Notes: a model not told the origin generated them from the letters alone. A stretch of DNA of 64,000 bases from JAVVHH01 sp964613945 (GCA_964613945.1 CAZTJC010000002.1:213837-277836), one strand, 5' to 3'; counted from the stretch's first letter, positions 16,865 to 24,346 are shown. A program made the numbers and translations.

Positions 16865-18402
16865 ACGCCGACGACGCGGCCGACGTCATCATCGTGGGCA
16901 GCGGCCCAGCCGGCGTCAGCGTCGCTTGGCCGTTGATCGAAGCCGGCGTGACGGTTCTCATGATCGATGCCAGCGGGGACCAGGCACCGCCGACCGCACC
17001 CACGGGCACGATCGGCGAGTTCCGCCGCGCGCCCGAGCGCTGGAAGATGCGCTTTGGTTCGGGTCTGGCTGGCCTCATTTCTGGCGGGGACCTTTCCCCG
17101 AAGCTGAACACGCCATTGGCGCATTTCGTGCTGAAGGATTTCCAATCCGCACAACGGCTCGACACCGACGGGTTCCACGCGTTCGGCAGCCTCGAACGTG
17201 GCGGGCTTTCCTCGATCTGGGGCGGCATGACCCCGCAATTCGACGCGGCGGATTTGGCGAACTACCCGATCAGCCTGGACGATCTACGTCCGTCCTATCG
17301 CCGGGTCATGTCGCGGATCGGGATGAGCGGTCCTGGCGCCGAGATGCAGGGGCCGCCCCTCACCGTGGCGGCGCAACGCCTAATCGATCGCTTCGAGCGG
17401 AAAATCTCCGACCAACTCGTGCTCGAGCGCGCCACCAACGCGATCTTGATGGAAGACCGCGGCGAGCGACAGGGATGCGCCTCCTGCGGACTATGCCTCT
17501 GGGGATGTGCGCGCAAGAGCATCTACAGCGCCGCTTATGAATTGCCGCAGCTGAGAGGTGCGCCGAATTTCACCTATCGCAGCCATGCTCGCGTGAAAGC
17601 GGTCGTGAAAGACGGCGCTGGTCATGCCATCATTCTCCAGAGCGGCGAAAGGCTCAGCGCGCGCCGGGTCATCATGGCGGCCGGCACCGTGGCGACGACG
17701 TCGCTCGTCGTGGGGCGGCTCGGCCTCTGGGACAAGGACATCAAGCTGCTGACCAATCCGGTCGCCGCTGCAGCGTTTCTGCAACCCTCGTTGGTGGGGA
17801 CCTCGCTTCCCGAGCGGAGCTTCAGCCTGGCGCAACTTCGCTGGGAGGTCTCCGTCGACGGGAGCGAACCCGTGGGCGGAGCGATCTACGGTGGCGACAC
17901 CCTGCCGATCACCGAGGTCGCGAGCCGGATCCCGCTGAGCCGTCCCACGGCGCTTCGCATCAGCCGGGCGCTGGCGCCGGCACTCCTGCTGTCGACGATC
18001 TACCTGCCGGGAAGCGCGAGCGACAACACGATGCGGGTTGGACGTGACCGCGTCGAGATCACGGGCCGCATCTCGGATGCGGCGCGGCAGACCTTTCGTC
18101 AGGCCTATGGCAAATTGGCGCGGTCGATGCGAACACTCGGTGCCTGGCCGGTGCCGAAATCGTTCACGGTCTCCGAGGCGGGTGCCGACGCACATTATGC
18201 TGGAACGATCCCGATGGGGTCGGCCGGCCCACTCTCCTGCTCGGCGTTCGGAGAAGTGACGGGATGCGAAGGGCTCTACGTCGCGGACGGTGCGGCGCTG
18301 TCCAGCCTGCCATCGAAGCACTGCACGCTGACGATCATGGCCAATGCCGACAGGATCGGCCGGCACATGGCCGCCATGGCACTGGCCCCCGCGATGGCCT
18401 GA
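16861..18402 (+). CDS. GMC-type FAD oxidoreductase with a four-cysteine cluster
   Basis: 513 residues. The FAD-binding motif is at the N-terminus (VIIVGSGPAGVSVAWPLIEAG) and the C-terminal GMC signature is GLYVADGAALSSLPSKHCTLTIMANADRIG. GGLSSIWGG matches the second flavin-contact region. Cysteines 206, 209, 212 and 216 form CASCGLCLWGC, a Cx2Cx2Cx3C pattern that could bind an iron-sulfur cluster; some long GMC proteins have a comparable Cys stretch. There is no signal peptide. GMC enzymes oxidise alcohols or sugars. Translational coupling to the upstream epimerase points to a sugar or polyol substrate. Confidence 0.83.
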   Translation: MNADDAADVIIVGSGPAGVSVAWPLIEAGVTVLMIDASGDQAPPTAPTGTIGEFRRAPERWKMRFGSGLAGLISGGDLSPKLNTPLAHFVLKDFQSAQRLDTDGFHAFGSLERGGLSSIWGGMTPQFDAADLANYPISLDDLRPSYRRVMSRIGMSGPGAEMQGPPLTVAAQRLIDRFERKISDQLVLERATNAILMEDRGERQGCASCGLCLWGCARKSIYSAAYELPQLRGAPNFTYRSHARVKAVVKDGAGHAIILQSGERLSARRVIMAAGTVATTSLVVGRLGLWDKDIKLLTNPVAAAAFLQPSLVGTSLPERSFSLAQLRWEVSVDGSEPVGGAIYGGDTLPITEVASRIPLSRPTALRISRALAPALLLSTIYLPGSASDNTMRVGRDRVEITGRISDAARQTFRQAYGKLARSMRTLGAWPVPKSFTVSEAGADAHYAGTIPMGSAGPLSCSAFGEVTGCEGLYVADGAALSSLPSKHCTLTIMANADRIGRHMAAMALAPAMA

Positions 18403-18417
18403 TCGGCCCGCAGACGC

Positions 18418-19638
18418 TTATTGCTTGAGGCGGATCTGCCGGTCCCAGCGAGCGAGAGCGTACTGCAAAGCAGCGCCGAATAGAGGCGGCACGAAACGGC
18501 CATTCTCCGTCAACGCGGTGAAGTCCTTGCTGTCGGCTGCTCTCGTACTCTCAGGCAGCGATGGATCTGGCGGCGGGACGGAGACGTCGGCGATCGCTGA
18601 ACCTGGAAACAGGCTCCCCTGGTGAAGTGCGAACGCCTGCGCTTCTTGCCCGAGCATGAAATCCAAGACGTCGACGATCGCCAGAGTTCTCTGCGGCGTG
18701 ACCTGCTTGGGAATGGCTGCGAACTGCGCTTCGTTGATCCAGTGGCTATCGTCGAACGCGCCGATCCGTATGGCCGACTTGGCGGTGGCTCGTGCAGCGA
18801 AGATTTCGCCAAAGGTGCAGATGGTCAAATCGAGTGAGCCCGTCTCGAGCCCGGCGATGAGCGGTTTCACCGAGAGCGGATAATCGCCGATACGGGTTCC
18901 GATGTTGGCCAGGAATGACCAGGTGCGCTCCCACCCGTTCACCGGGTCGGACGGCGCCGTGTCACCGAGGAGGTAGGGAAGCGATATGAGGAAATCGCGA
19001 CCGGACCGTGACGTCGTCGGGCGGGCATAGCCGAAGCGACCGGGGTTGGCGCGGGTCCAATCCGGAAGATCAGACGCCTTCAGGGTTGCGGGAAGCACGC
19101 TCGATGCTGAGCGAGCCAGCACCGGGCCGGTCACGAAGTAGGACAGGACCAGTCCATGACCGTCCGCGTAATTCTGCATGTTCCACGCCCGCGGCGCGTA
19201 GACGGCGCGCAGATCCGGCAAATGCGACGCGAACTTCGGAAGCAGTTCCTGCCATAGCCCGTCGCGCGACCCTTCCACCATGCGATCGATGCCGACCATG
19301 ATGAGATCCGGCAGGGTCCCGGGAATCTCGACGGCTTTCTTGATGATGTCTTCGATCTTCGACGCCGGCGCTTCGTCGAACTTCAATCGGTTGAAGGAGT
19401 CCGGGTGTTCCTTGGTGTAGAGTTCGAGGCCTAATTCCGTCAGCGGCAGGTTTCCGATGACGTCCAAAATCCGCAGCGTCTTGCCCCCGGTACCTTGCGC
19501 GCGGGCCGCGAGCGGATCGGTGAGACCGGCAGCAATCGTGCTGCTTGCAGCCGCGCCGAGCAATCGGCGGCGTGAGATAAGGCTCACAGATACCAATCCA
19601 ATTTTCTCGCCTCTGTCTACTCTGGAGAGATAGCACAA
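18418..19638 (-). CDS. Tat-exported extracellular solute-binding protein (family 1-like), orphan
   Basis: Up to 406 residues; the true start may be an in-frame GTG near the Tat motif. SRRRLLGAAASSTIAAGL is a twin-arginine signal, cleaved after about ARA. The mature part (LRILDVIGNLPLTELGLELYTKEHPDSFNRLKFDEAPASK) has the two-lobed ABC binding-protein pattern of family 1 proteins with an extended EIPGTLPDLIMVG region. No permease or ATPase is adjacent. It lies 90 bp downstream of puhB on the same strand, beyond a strong hairpin, so it is probably a separate transcript. The ligand is unknown; a spermidine/putrescine- or iron-type ligand is only a guess. Confidence 0.75.
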   Translation of the reverse strand: MCYLSRVDRGEKIGLVSVSLISRRRLLGAAASSTIAAGLTDPLAARAQGTGGKTLRILDVIGNLPLTELGLELYTKEHPDSFNRLKFDEAPASKIEDIIKKAVEIPGTLPDLIMVGIDRMVEGSRDGLWQELLPKFASHLPDLRAVYAPRAWNMQNYADGHGLVLSYFVTGPVLARSASSVLPATLKASDLPDWTRANPGRFGYARPTTSRSGRDFLISLPYLLGDTAPSDPVNGWERTWSFLANIGTRIGDYPLSVKPLIAGLETGSLDLTICTFGEIFAARATAKSAIRIGAFDDSHWINEAQFAAIPKQVTPQRTLAIVDVLDFMLGQEAQAFALHQGSLFPGSAIADVSVPPPDPSLPESTRAADSKDFTALTENGRFVPPLFGAALQYALARWDRQIRLKQ

Positions 19639-19672
19639 CAGCCGAACTCTGCCGAGTGACAGCCCGTGTGCC

Positions 19673-19704
19673 GGCTCCCCGGCTTACAGGTCAGCCGGGG
19701 AGCC
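19673..19704 (-). terminator. Strong hairpin at the 3' end of the reaction-centre operon
   Basis: GGCTCCCCGGCT (19673-19684) pairs perfectly over 12 bp with AGCCGGGGAGCC (19693-19704), with an 8-base loop. It lies 25 bp past the puhB stop and before the binding-protein gene. No T-run follows in the - direction, so it may be a factor-assisted terminator or an mRNA-stabilising 3' hairpin, as known for puf transcripts in Rhodobacter. Confidence 0.6.
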
Positions 19705-19728
19705 TGGGGCGCGAGCGATGGATCGGGC

Positions 19729-20436
19729 TTAGAGCGACCGCTCGTAGGCGGCAGCCTGTTCGGCGACCGAGGCGACGTTTCGGCTCAGCATGGAAGCGAC
19801 GAACCCGGCGCCCGGCACGTCGCGGAGCATCGGCTCCGGCTTGCGGAAATGCCATGGCCGGGCGAAGGGCCACAGCTTGAGATACATCAGCTTGGTGCCG
19901 GGCCGCGGCAGCAGCGTGATGTCGCCGGTGCCATCGTTCCGTGTCCGCACTGCGACCGCGCCGACCTTGTGCAGCGGAATGCCAATCTTCTTGGGCAATG
20001 CCAGGCCGCATTGCATAACCACACGATGGCTGGTGACCGTGTATCGCGTGGTTCGAGCGCTGCACCAGGCGAGCGCTGCAAAGATCGCCATGCCGCCGGC
20101 CATCGTCAGCAGGCTCGGCCCGGCGGCCTCGAGTGCCGGCCACAGCGTCAGTCCCTGCATCTTGGCCTGCACGATGTCGGCCAGGATGAGGAACACGCCA
20201 TACGCGGCGACCGCGCGAATATGATAAAGCCGCACGGCCATCGACGAGAACGTTGGCCCCCCCTGCCACAGCATCTGCTCGTCCGGTGCCAGCCGAACCG
20301 GCGGCGGCGGCGACCAGGGCCATGGCGAGGCGGTCTTCAGCCGCGGCGTCGCGGCGCCGTGGGCGCGGGAGATGAAGGACGGGGCAACTCGCTCGGCGTG
20401 AGCCGGAAGACCACCGGTAGGGATCGTGGCGCTCAT
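19729..20436 (-). CDS. puhB: Photosynthetic complex assembly protein PuhB
   Basis: 235 residues. PuhB is a membrane protein needed for efficient reaction-centre assembly in Rhodobacter capsulatus. An N-terminal Pro-rich cytoplasmic part with EQMLWQGGP is followed by about three hydrophobic helices (HIRAVAAYGVFLILADIV, LLTMAGGMAIFAALAWC). The PH-like C-terminal domain begins with TTRYTVTSHRVVMQCG, the family hallmark, and ends with PEPMLRDVPGA. The start ATG overlaps the puhA stop by 4 bp. It is the last gene of the operon; puhC, which usually follows, is absent. Confidence 0.9.
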   Translation of the reverse strand: MSATIPTGGLPAHAERVAPSFISRAHGAATPRLKTASPWPWSPPPPVRLAPDEQMLWQGGPTFSSMAVRLYHIRAVAAYGVFLILADIVQAKMQGLTLWPALEAAGPSLLTMAGGMAIFAALAWCSARTTRYTVTSHRVVMQCGLALPKKIGIPLHKVGAVAVRTRNDGTGDITLLPRPGTKLMYLKLWPFARPWHFRKPEPMLRDVPGAGFVASMLSRNVASVAEQAAAYERSL

Positions 20437-21245
20437 CCTGGGAACCTCGGCAACAGGGTTTCAGCCGGATCGGAGACGACGCTGCCGCCGGCATGGCCGC
20501 GGCCATACATATGGGCGGCGCTGAAATATGAGTTCACCTGGTCCTCCTCACGCGCGCTGATCACATCCGGATCGGCCAAGCGCGGCGCCAGGCGGACGTG
20601 ACCGGCCAGCATCGCTTTGATCAGCACGACCCGGCGTTTCTCACGCACGTCGGTCTGGAAAATCGGCACCAGAATATTCGCGCCGGCGGCCTGCTCGCCA
20701 TGCAGCTTGACCTCGAGATAGCGCAGGATCTTCACCCCGCGATCGATCCAGAGGTCGACAACGGTGCCGACCTCGACCTTGCCGGCATCGAACACCGCCA
20801 TGCCACGCGGGTCGGCATCGCCCTTCATCACGTTCCACCCATGTGCCACGCGCATCGGCTGCACCTGGGGTTCGCCTTCGGAGAGCAGTGGCGTGGTCTT
20901 GCGCATCGGGTAGGCGCCGGGCCCGACCTCGGCCAGCATCGCATCGCCGATCGGGATCAGCGGCGCGCCGAAATACGGTTCGGCCGGGATCGCCCGCGTG
21001 GCTGACGGCTCGAAGCGGTGCGGCATGGTCGTCGTGCCGCCTTCCATTAGTAGATAAACCTTGGTCGGCGGCACTGGTGGGAAGCCCTCGATTGGAACAT
21101 TGCGCGGAGAGACGTCCCACAGCGGGTAGCCTTCCCGCTTATCCTCGCGGCGTAGGTAATAGATCAGCGCGGCGAAGAGGAGGAAGAACAGCGCGACGAG
21201 GATCTGGACCGCATCGAGCTGGCCGGTCAATGCACCTGGGAGCAT
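20433..21245 (-). CDS. puhA: Photosynthetic reaction centre subunit H
   Basis: 270 residues from ATG 21245. Subunit H caps the cytoplasmic face of the L-M core and channels protons to QB. It has one N-terminal membrane helix (AVQILVALFFLLFAALIYYL) followed by the conserved REGYPL motif, then a beta-rich domain with VGPGAYPMR, QPMRVAHGW and VDLWIDRGVKILRYLEVKL, close to other PuhA proteins. Normal length. The start overlaps the pufC stop by one base (TGATG). In most purple bacteria puhA lies in a different operon with bch and lhaA genes; here it is translationally coupled to pufC. Confidence 0.95.
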   Translation of the reverse strand: MLPGALTGQLDAVQILVALFFLLFAALIYYLRREDKREGYPLWDVSPRNVPIEGFPPVPPTKVYLLMEGGTTTMPHRFEPSATRAIPAEPYFGAPLIPIGDAMLAEVGPGAYPMRKTTPLLSEGEPQVQPMRVAHGWNVMKGDADPRGMAVFDAGKVEVGTVVDLWIDRGVKILRYLEVKLHGEQAAGANILVPIFQTDVREKRRVVLIKAMLAGHVRLAPRLADPDVISAREEDQVNSYFSAAHMYGRGHAGGSVVSDPAETLLPRFPG

Positions 21246-22369
21246 CACTTGGCCTCCGCTTCTTGCCGTGGGGCCGGCACAGAGTTTGCCTGCGCCGTGG
21301 TGTCGGGATGCGGCAACGGCGAGCCGACCAGCGAGGGATAGGTGCTGATCACGTCGGCGCCGCCCATCGGCTTGGGCTGCGAGTAGTGACAGGTGGCGCA
21401 CACCGCCAATCCGTTACCGTTCTGGATTCCCGCCTCGCTCGCCGGGATGACGGGCAGGGTCGTCTCGTTGACGCGGGCCCGCTTCATCGGGATCGCCTCG
21501 GCGAGTTTGAGCAGGAAGTTGTTGTTCAGTTCGCGGATCTGCCGGAGCGCATAATAGGCCGTCCAGCGCTGCGGCGTGCTCTGCGACCAGTCCCAGAAAG
21601 CGCGGCTGTTGTGGCAGAAGCCACAGTTCACGCCCATACCGTCGGACATCTGCATCATCATCTCGTAGATGCGAGTGACGACGATGACCGCATGGACTTG
21701 GTTATCCGGCAGCGCCGACAGCGACTGCCCGGAGATGTTCTCGTTCCCGACGTAGAACAGACCCCAGCCATTGTCGGGGAAGAACTTGCGGACCGTGTCG
21801 GCCGATTCGTTATAGGGCTGCTGGATGGCGACCCACGGCTTGGCCGGCTTGGGCGGCTGCGGGAACCAGGTCTCGGCCGGGATCGGCTGACCGCGATGGC
21901 AGGTGTAGCACGTGACGCCGGAGGGAGCGATGTGGTTGGACCAGTCGGCATTGATCGTCCGCGTCATCGACAGCATCAGTCGGGCGGCGATCTTCTGCGG
22001 CTTGGCGTCGGACGCGTAGTCCTCACCGGTATGACAGAAGCCACAGCCTTGCTTGGGCGCTACCCACTGGGTGATGGCTTCCTGCAGCCGCATGAACTCG
22101 GCCTGGTCGACGTCACCGAGCACCTGGACGTTCTTGTAGACCGCCTTGGAGAGCTGCCCGCTGGCCGCGACCGGAGGCAGCGGCGGCGGCGGCAACTGCG
22201 ACACCGGTTCCACCTTCTGACCTTGCGGGAACAGGATCATCGACGTCGGCGGCGGGCCGACCTGGATGCCGGCGGCCGACGGCGCGGTCCATTTCGGCAC
22301 GGCCAGGATAAAGGCGACGCCGACGACGGTGCCCGCAGCGGCGGCCCATTTCAGGTAGGACGGGATCAT
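21245..22369 (-). CDS. pufC: Reaction-centre tetraheme cytochrome c subunit
   Basis: 374 residues from ATG 22369, which overlaps the pufM stop by 4 bp. It re-reduces the photo-oxidised special pair from soluble donors on the periplasmic side. Four CxxCH heme sites are seen: 109-113 (CGFCH), 153-157 (CYTCH), 248-252 (CGFCH) and 323-327 (CATCH). Residue H145 in SNHIAP may be the distal His ligand of the fourth heme. The N-terminus (YLKWAAAAGTVVGVAFILAVPKW) is hydrophobic but has no cysteine, so the protein is probably anchored by an uncleaved helix rather than as a lipoprotein. A Pro-rich linker (SQLPPPPLPPV) follows. Confidence 0.97.
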   Translation of the reverse strand: MIPSYLKWAAAAGTVVGVAFILAVPKWTAPSAAGIQVGPPPTSMILFPQGQKVEPVSQLPPPPLPPVAASGQLSKAVYKNVQVLGDVDQAEFMRLQEAITQWVAPKQGCGFCHTGEDYASDAKPQKIAARLMLSMTRTINADWSNHIAPSGVTCYTCHRGQPIPAETWFPQPPKPAKPWVAIQQPYNESADTVRKFFPDNGWGLFYVGNENISGQSLSALPDNQVHAVIVVTRIYEMMMQMSDGMGVNCGFCHNSRAFWDWSQSTPQRWTAYYALRQIRELNNNFLLKLAEAIPMKRARVNETTLPVIPASEAGIQNGNGLAVCATCHYSQPKPMGGADVISTYPSLVGSPLPHPDTTAQANSVPAPRQEAEAK

Positions 22370-23376
22370 CGGAAGCCTTCCGGAGTGGCCAGGGAGGGAA
22401 GCTTGACCATGCCCGGCGGCAGGATGTCGGGCCGGCCGCTGATGACCGCGTAATCCGGCGCGATGCCGTGCTTGACGCCCCACAGATACCAGTTGTCGAC
22501 CAGAGTCCCGGTGATGAGAATGCCGATGCCGCCGGTGATCGTGGTCAGGATGGCGAACCAGTAGATCCAGCGGTGGATCGACTCGAAGTTCGCGTTGAAC
22601 CCCATCGTCCAGCGCCAGAATAGGGCCGACCGTTCCATGGCCGTGCCGCGGTCGGCGATTTCGTGGGCCTCGCGGTCGCCACCGAATGGGGTGACGGCCA
22701 GGATGGTGCCGGCATGCATGGCGAACAGCAGCGTCGAGCCATACAGGAACACGATCGAGAGCATGTGGAACGGGTTGTAGTAAAGGTTGCCGTAGCGGAC
22801 CGAGAACGTTGCCGTCCAGTTCAGGTGCTCGACGATGCCGAACGGCACCGCTTCGGACCAGCTGCCCATGCAGATCGGACGGATGAAGCCGAGCACGAGA
22901 TACAGCCAGATGGCCGAGGCGAAGGCCCAGGCGACGTGCGTGCCCATGCCGAGCGCCCGGGCGCGGCGATACATGCGGACCCACCAGAGTAGGATTGAGG
23001 CGGTCAGGAAGAACCCGGCGAGCAGCCACCAGCCGCCTTCGGCCAACGGCGGGAACAACGTCAGCCCATACTTGGCTGGTGGCGGTTGGATGGCCAGGAA
23101 CGGCAACATCTTGATGAAACGGACGACGTTCCAGTCCACCGCGGCGAGGAAGTTGAGGCCGATGATCTCGATGGCGATGAAGCCGCAGATCAGCGACAGA
23201 ACACCGGTGATGCCGAGATAGACCGGGAACACCTGCGTTTCGCCGATGATGCCGAGCAGCCTGGAGGTGATTGGCTTGCCGAGCCGGCCGCCAAAGGTCG
23301 AGCCCGGGATCGGGATCTCTTCCTCTTCCGGGCCGGTAACCTGGATTGCCGTATAGAGCGTGTGAAAGCGAGCCAT
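22366..23376 (-). CDS. pufM: Photosynthetic reaction centre subunit M
   Basis: 336 residues from ATG 23376, preceded by GGGAGG. Five membrane helices. Residues equivalent (Rhodobacter sphaeroides numbering) to His M182 (EHLNW), M202 (NPFHM), M219 (AMHAG), M266 (ESIHRW), Glu M234, Trp M252 and Tyr M210 are present, so bacteriochlorophyll, iron and quinone sites are intact. M197 is Tyr, as in Blastochloris viridis. The M44 position is Glu (GETQ). The C-terminal extension after WGVKHG (about 30 residues, PDILPPGMVKLP) is typical of M subunits that bind a tetraheme cytochrome. It lies 17 bp after pufL. Confidence 0.98.
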   Translation of the reverse strand: MARFHTLYTAIQVTGPEEEEIPIPGSTFGGRLGKPITSRLLGIIGETQVFPVYLGITGVLSLICGFIAIEIIGLNFLAAVDWNVVRFIKMLPFLAIQPPPAKYGLTLFPPLAEGGWWLLAGFFLTASILLWWVRMYRRARALGMGTHVAWAFASAIWLYLVLGFIRPICMGSWSEAVPFGIVEHLNWTATFSVRYGNLYYNPFHMLSIVFLYGSTLLFAMHAGTILAVTPFGGDREAHEIADRGTAMERSALFWRWTMGFNANFESIHRWIYWFAILTTITGGIGILITGTLVDNWYLWGVKHGIAPDYAVISGRPDILPPGMVKLPSLATPEGFR

Positions 23377-23393
23377 CTCGGCCTCCCTATCCG

Positions 23394-24239
23394 TTAGAAG
23401 CCATGGAAGCCGTAGGCGTCCCAGATGGGCATGTTCAGGTACCAGCTCATGAAATACGGCCAGCCGCGGGTCCAGAACGGGCCCGAGATCAGGATGCAGA
23501 TCGCGCTCCAGACACCGGCATTGATCGCCACGAAGTAACCGAGCCGGTGGATGCCGAGTTCGCCGATCGAATAGGTGATGGTGTCGCGGAAATAGACGCT
23601 CTCGTGCAGGTCGGCTTTGAGCGTCTTGCCCTTGCCTGGGTTGGTTGCCGAGAGGATCTCGCCACCATGCAACGCTAGTGCAAAAGTCGTAGTAAAGAAG
23701 CAAGTCACCGCGATCATGTGCGCGGGATTGAAATGAAAGTGTAAGTATTGGTAGCCGACGTTGGACACCCAATCGAGGTGGCTCATGATGCCGTAAGGGA
23801 AGCCATAGCCCCAGGCGCCGAGCAGCATCGGGCGGAATACGACGAGCGAGGCATAGGCGAAGATGGCGGCGCTAAAGGCGAACGGCACATGCAGCCCCAT
23901 GCCCAGCTTGCGCGCGATCTCGACCTGCCGCAGCGCCCAAGAACAGAAGGCGCCAAGGGCGCAGATGGTGATCAACTGCCACAGCCCGCCATCGGCTAGC
24001 GGCGCCCAGCCCAGCCCATATGAAATCGGCGGCGGATTGATGCTGATCTTGAATAATGCCCAAGTTGGACCAATCGCGGCGCCGTAGACGATCAGTAACG
24101 TGCCTAGGGTGGCGAAGAAGATCGTCGTGACGCCGAAAAATCCTACATAGAATGGGCCGACCCAGAAATCGAACAGATCGCCACCGATCAGCGTACCGCC
24201 ACGCACGCGATACTTGGCCTCGTAAGACATCAGAGCCAT
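23394..24239 (-). CDS. pufL: Photosynthetic reaction centre subunit L
   Basis: 281 residues from ATG 24239 (MALMSYEAKYRV), aligning without gaps to the Rhodobacter sphaeroides L subunit as far as His L230. Conserved: His L153, L168, L173, L190 and L230 (pigment and iron ligands), Glu L212 and Ser L223 (QB protonation). Different: Gln at L104 (usually Glu), Leu at L210 and Ser at L213 (usually Asp or Asn). It is the first gene of the operon; only 124 bp separate it from the divergent SH3 gene, so pufB, pufA and pufQ are not upstream. A longer 304-codon reading with an N-terminal extension is not supported by family alignments. Confidence 0.98.
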   Translation of the reverse strand: MALMSYEAKYRVRGGTLIGGDLFDFWVGPFYVGFFGVTTIFFATLGTLLIVYGAAIGPTWALFKISINPPPISYGLGWAPLADGGLWQLITICALGAFCSWALRQVEIARKLGMGLHVPFAFSAAIFAYASLVVFRPMLLGAWGYGFPYGIMSHLDWVSNVGYQYLHFHFNPAHMIAVTCFFTTTFALALHGGEILSATNPGKGKTLKADLHESVYFRDTITYSIGELGIHRLGYFVAINAGVWSAICILISGPFWTRGWPYFMSWYLNMPIWDAYGFHGF

Positions 24240-24302
24240 GAGGCGCCTCGCTCGATATTCATAGTTGTTCCGACTTTGTAGGTAGCGAACGCTAACCCTA
24301 CC

Positions 24303-24346
24303 TGTCATTATGAGTTGACACTGCTAACTGTCAATCATTCAAGACA
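24303..24346. promoter_or_regulatory. Tandem PpsR/CrtJ-type operator upstream of pufL
   Basis: Two perfect palindromes of the form TGTC-N10-GACA, the consensus of the photosynthesis repressor PpsR/CrtJ (TGT-N12-ACA), lie at 24303-24320 and 24329-24346, separated by 8 bp. The same spacing of paired boxes is known for the bchC promoter in Rhodobacter capsulatus, where CrtJ binds them cooperatively. They overlap the -10 and -35 hexamers of the predicted pufL promoter. They also lie 17 bp from the start of the divergent SH3 gene, which could share the control. Confidence 0.85.
24307..24334 (-). promoter_or_regulatory. Sigma-70-type promoter of the pufLMC-puhAB operon
   Basis: On the - strand a perfect -35 TTGACA (24334 to 24329) is followed by a 16 bp spacer and a -10 CATAAT (24312 to 24307), five of six bases to consensus. 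Transcription would begin near 24300, leaving a leader of about 60 bases before the pufL ATG. Both hexamers lie inside the PpsR/CrtJ boxes, so repressor binding would block RNA polymerase. Confidence 0.7.

Noticed and set aside
20843..22453. 536-codon frame on the + strand across puhA and pufC
   Set aside because: Antisense to two clearly identified reaction-centre genes; the composition is an artefact of high GC.
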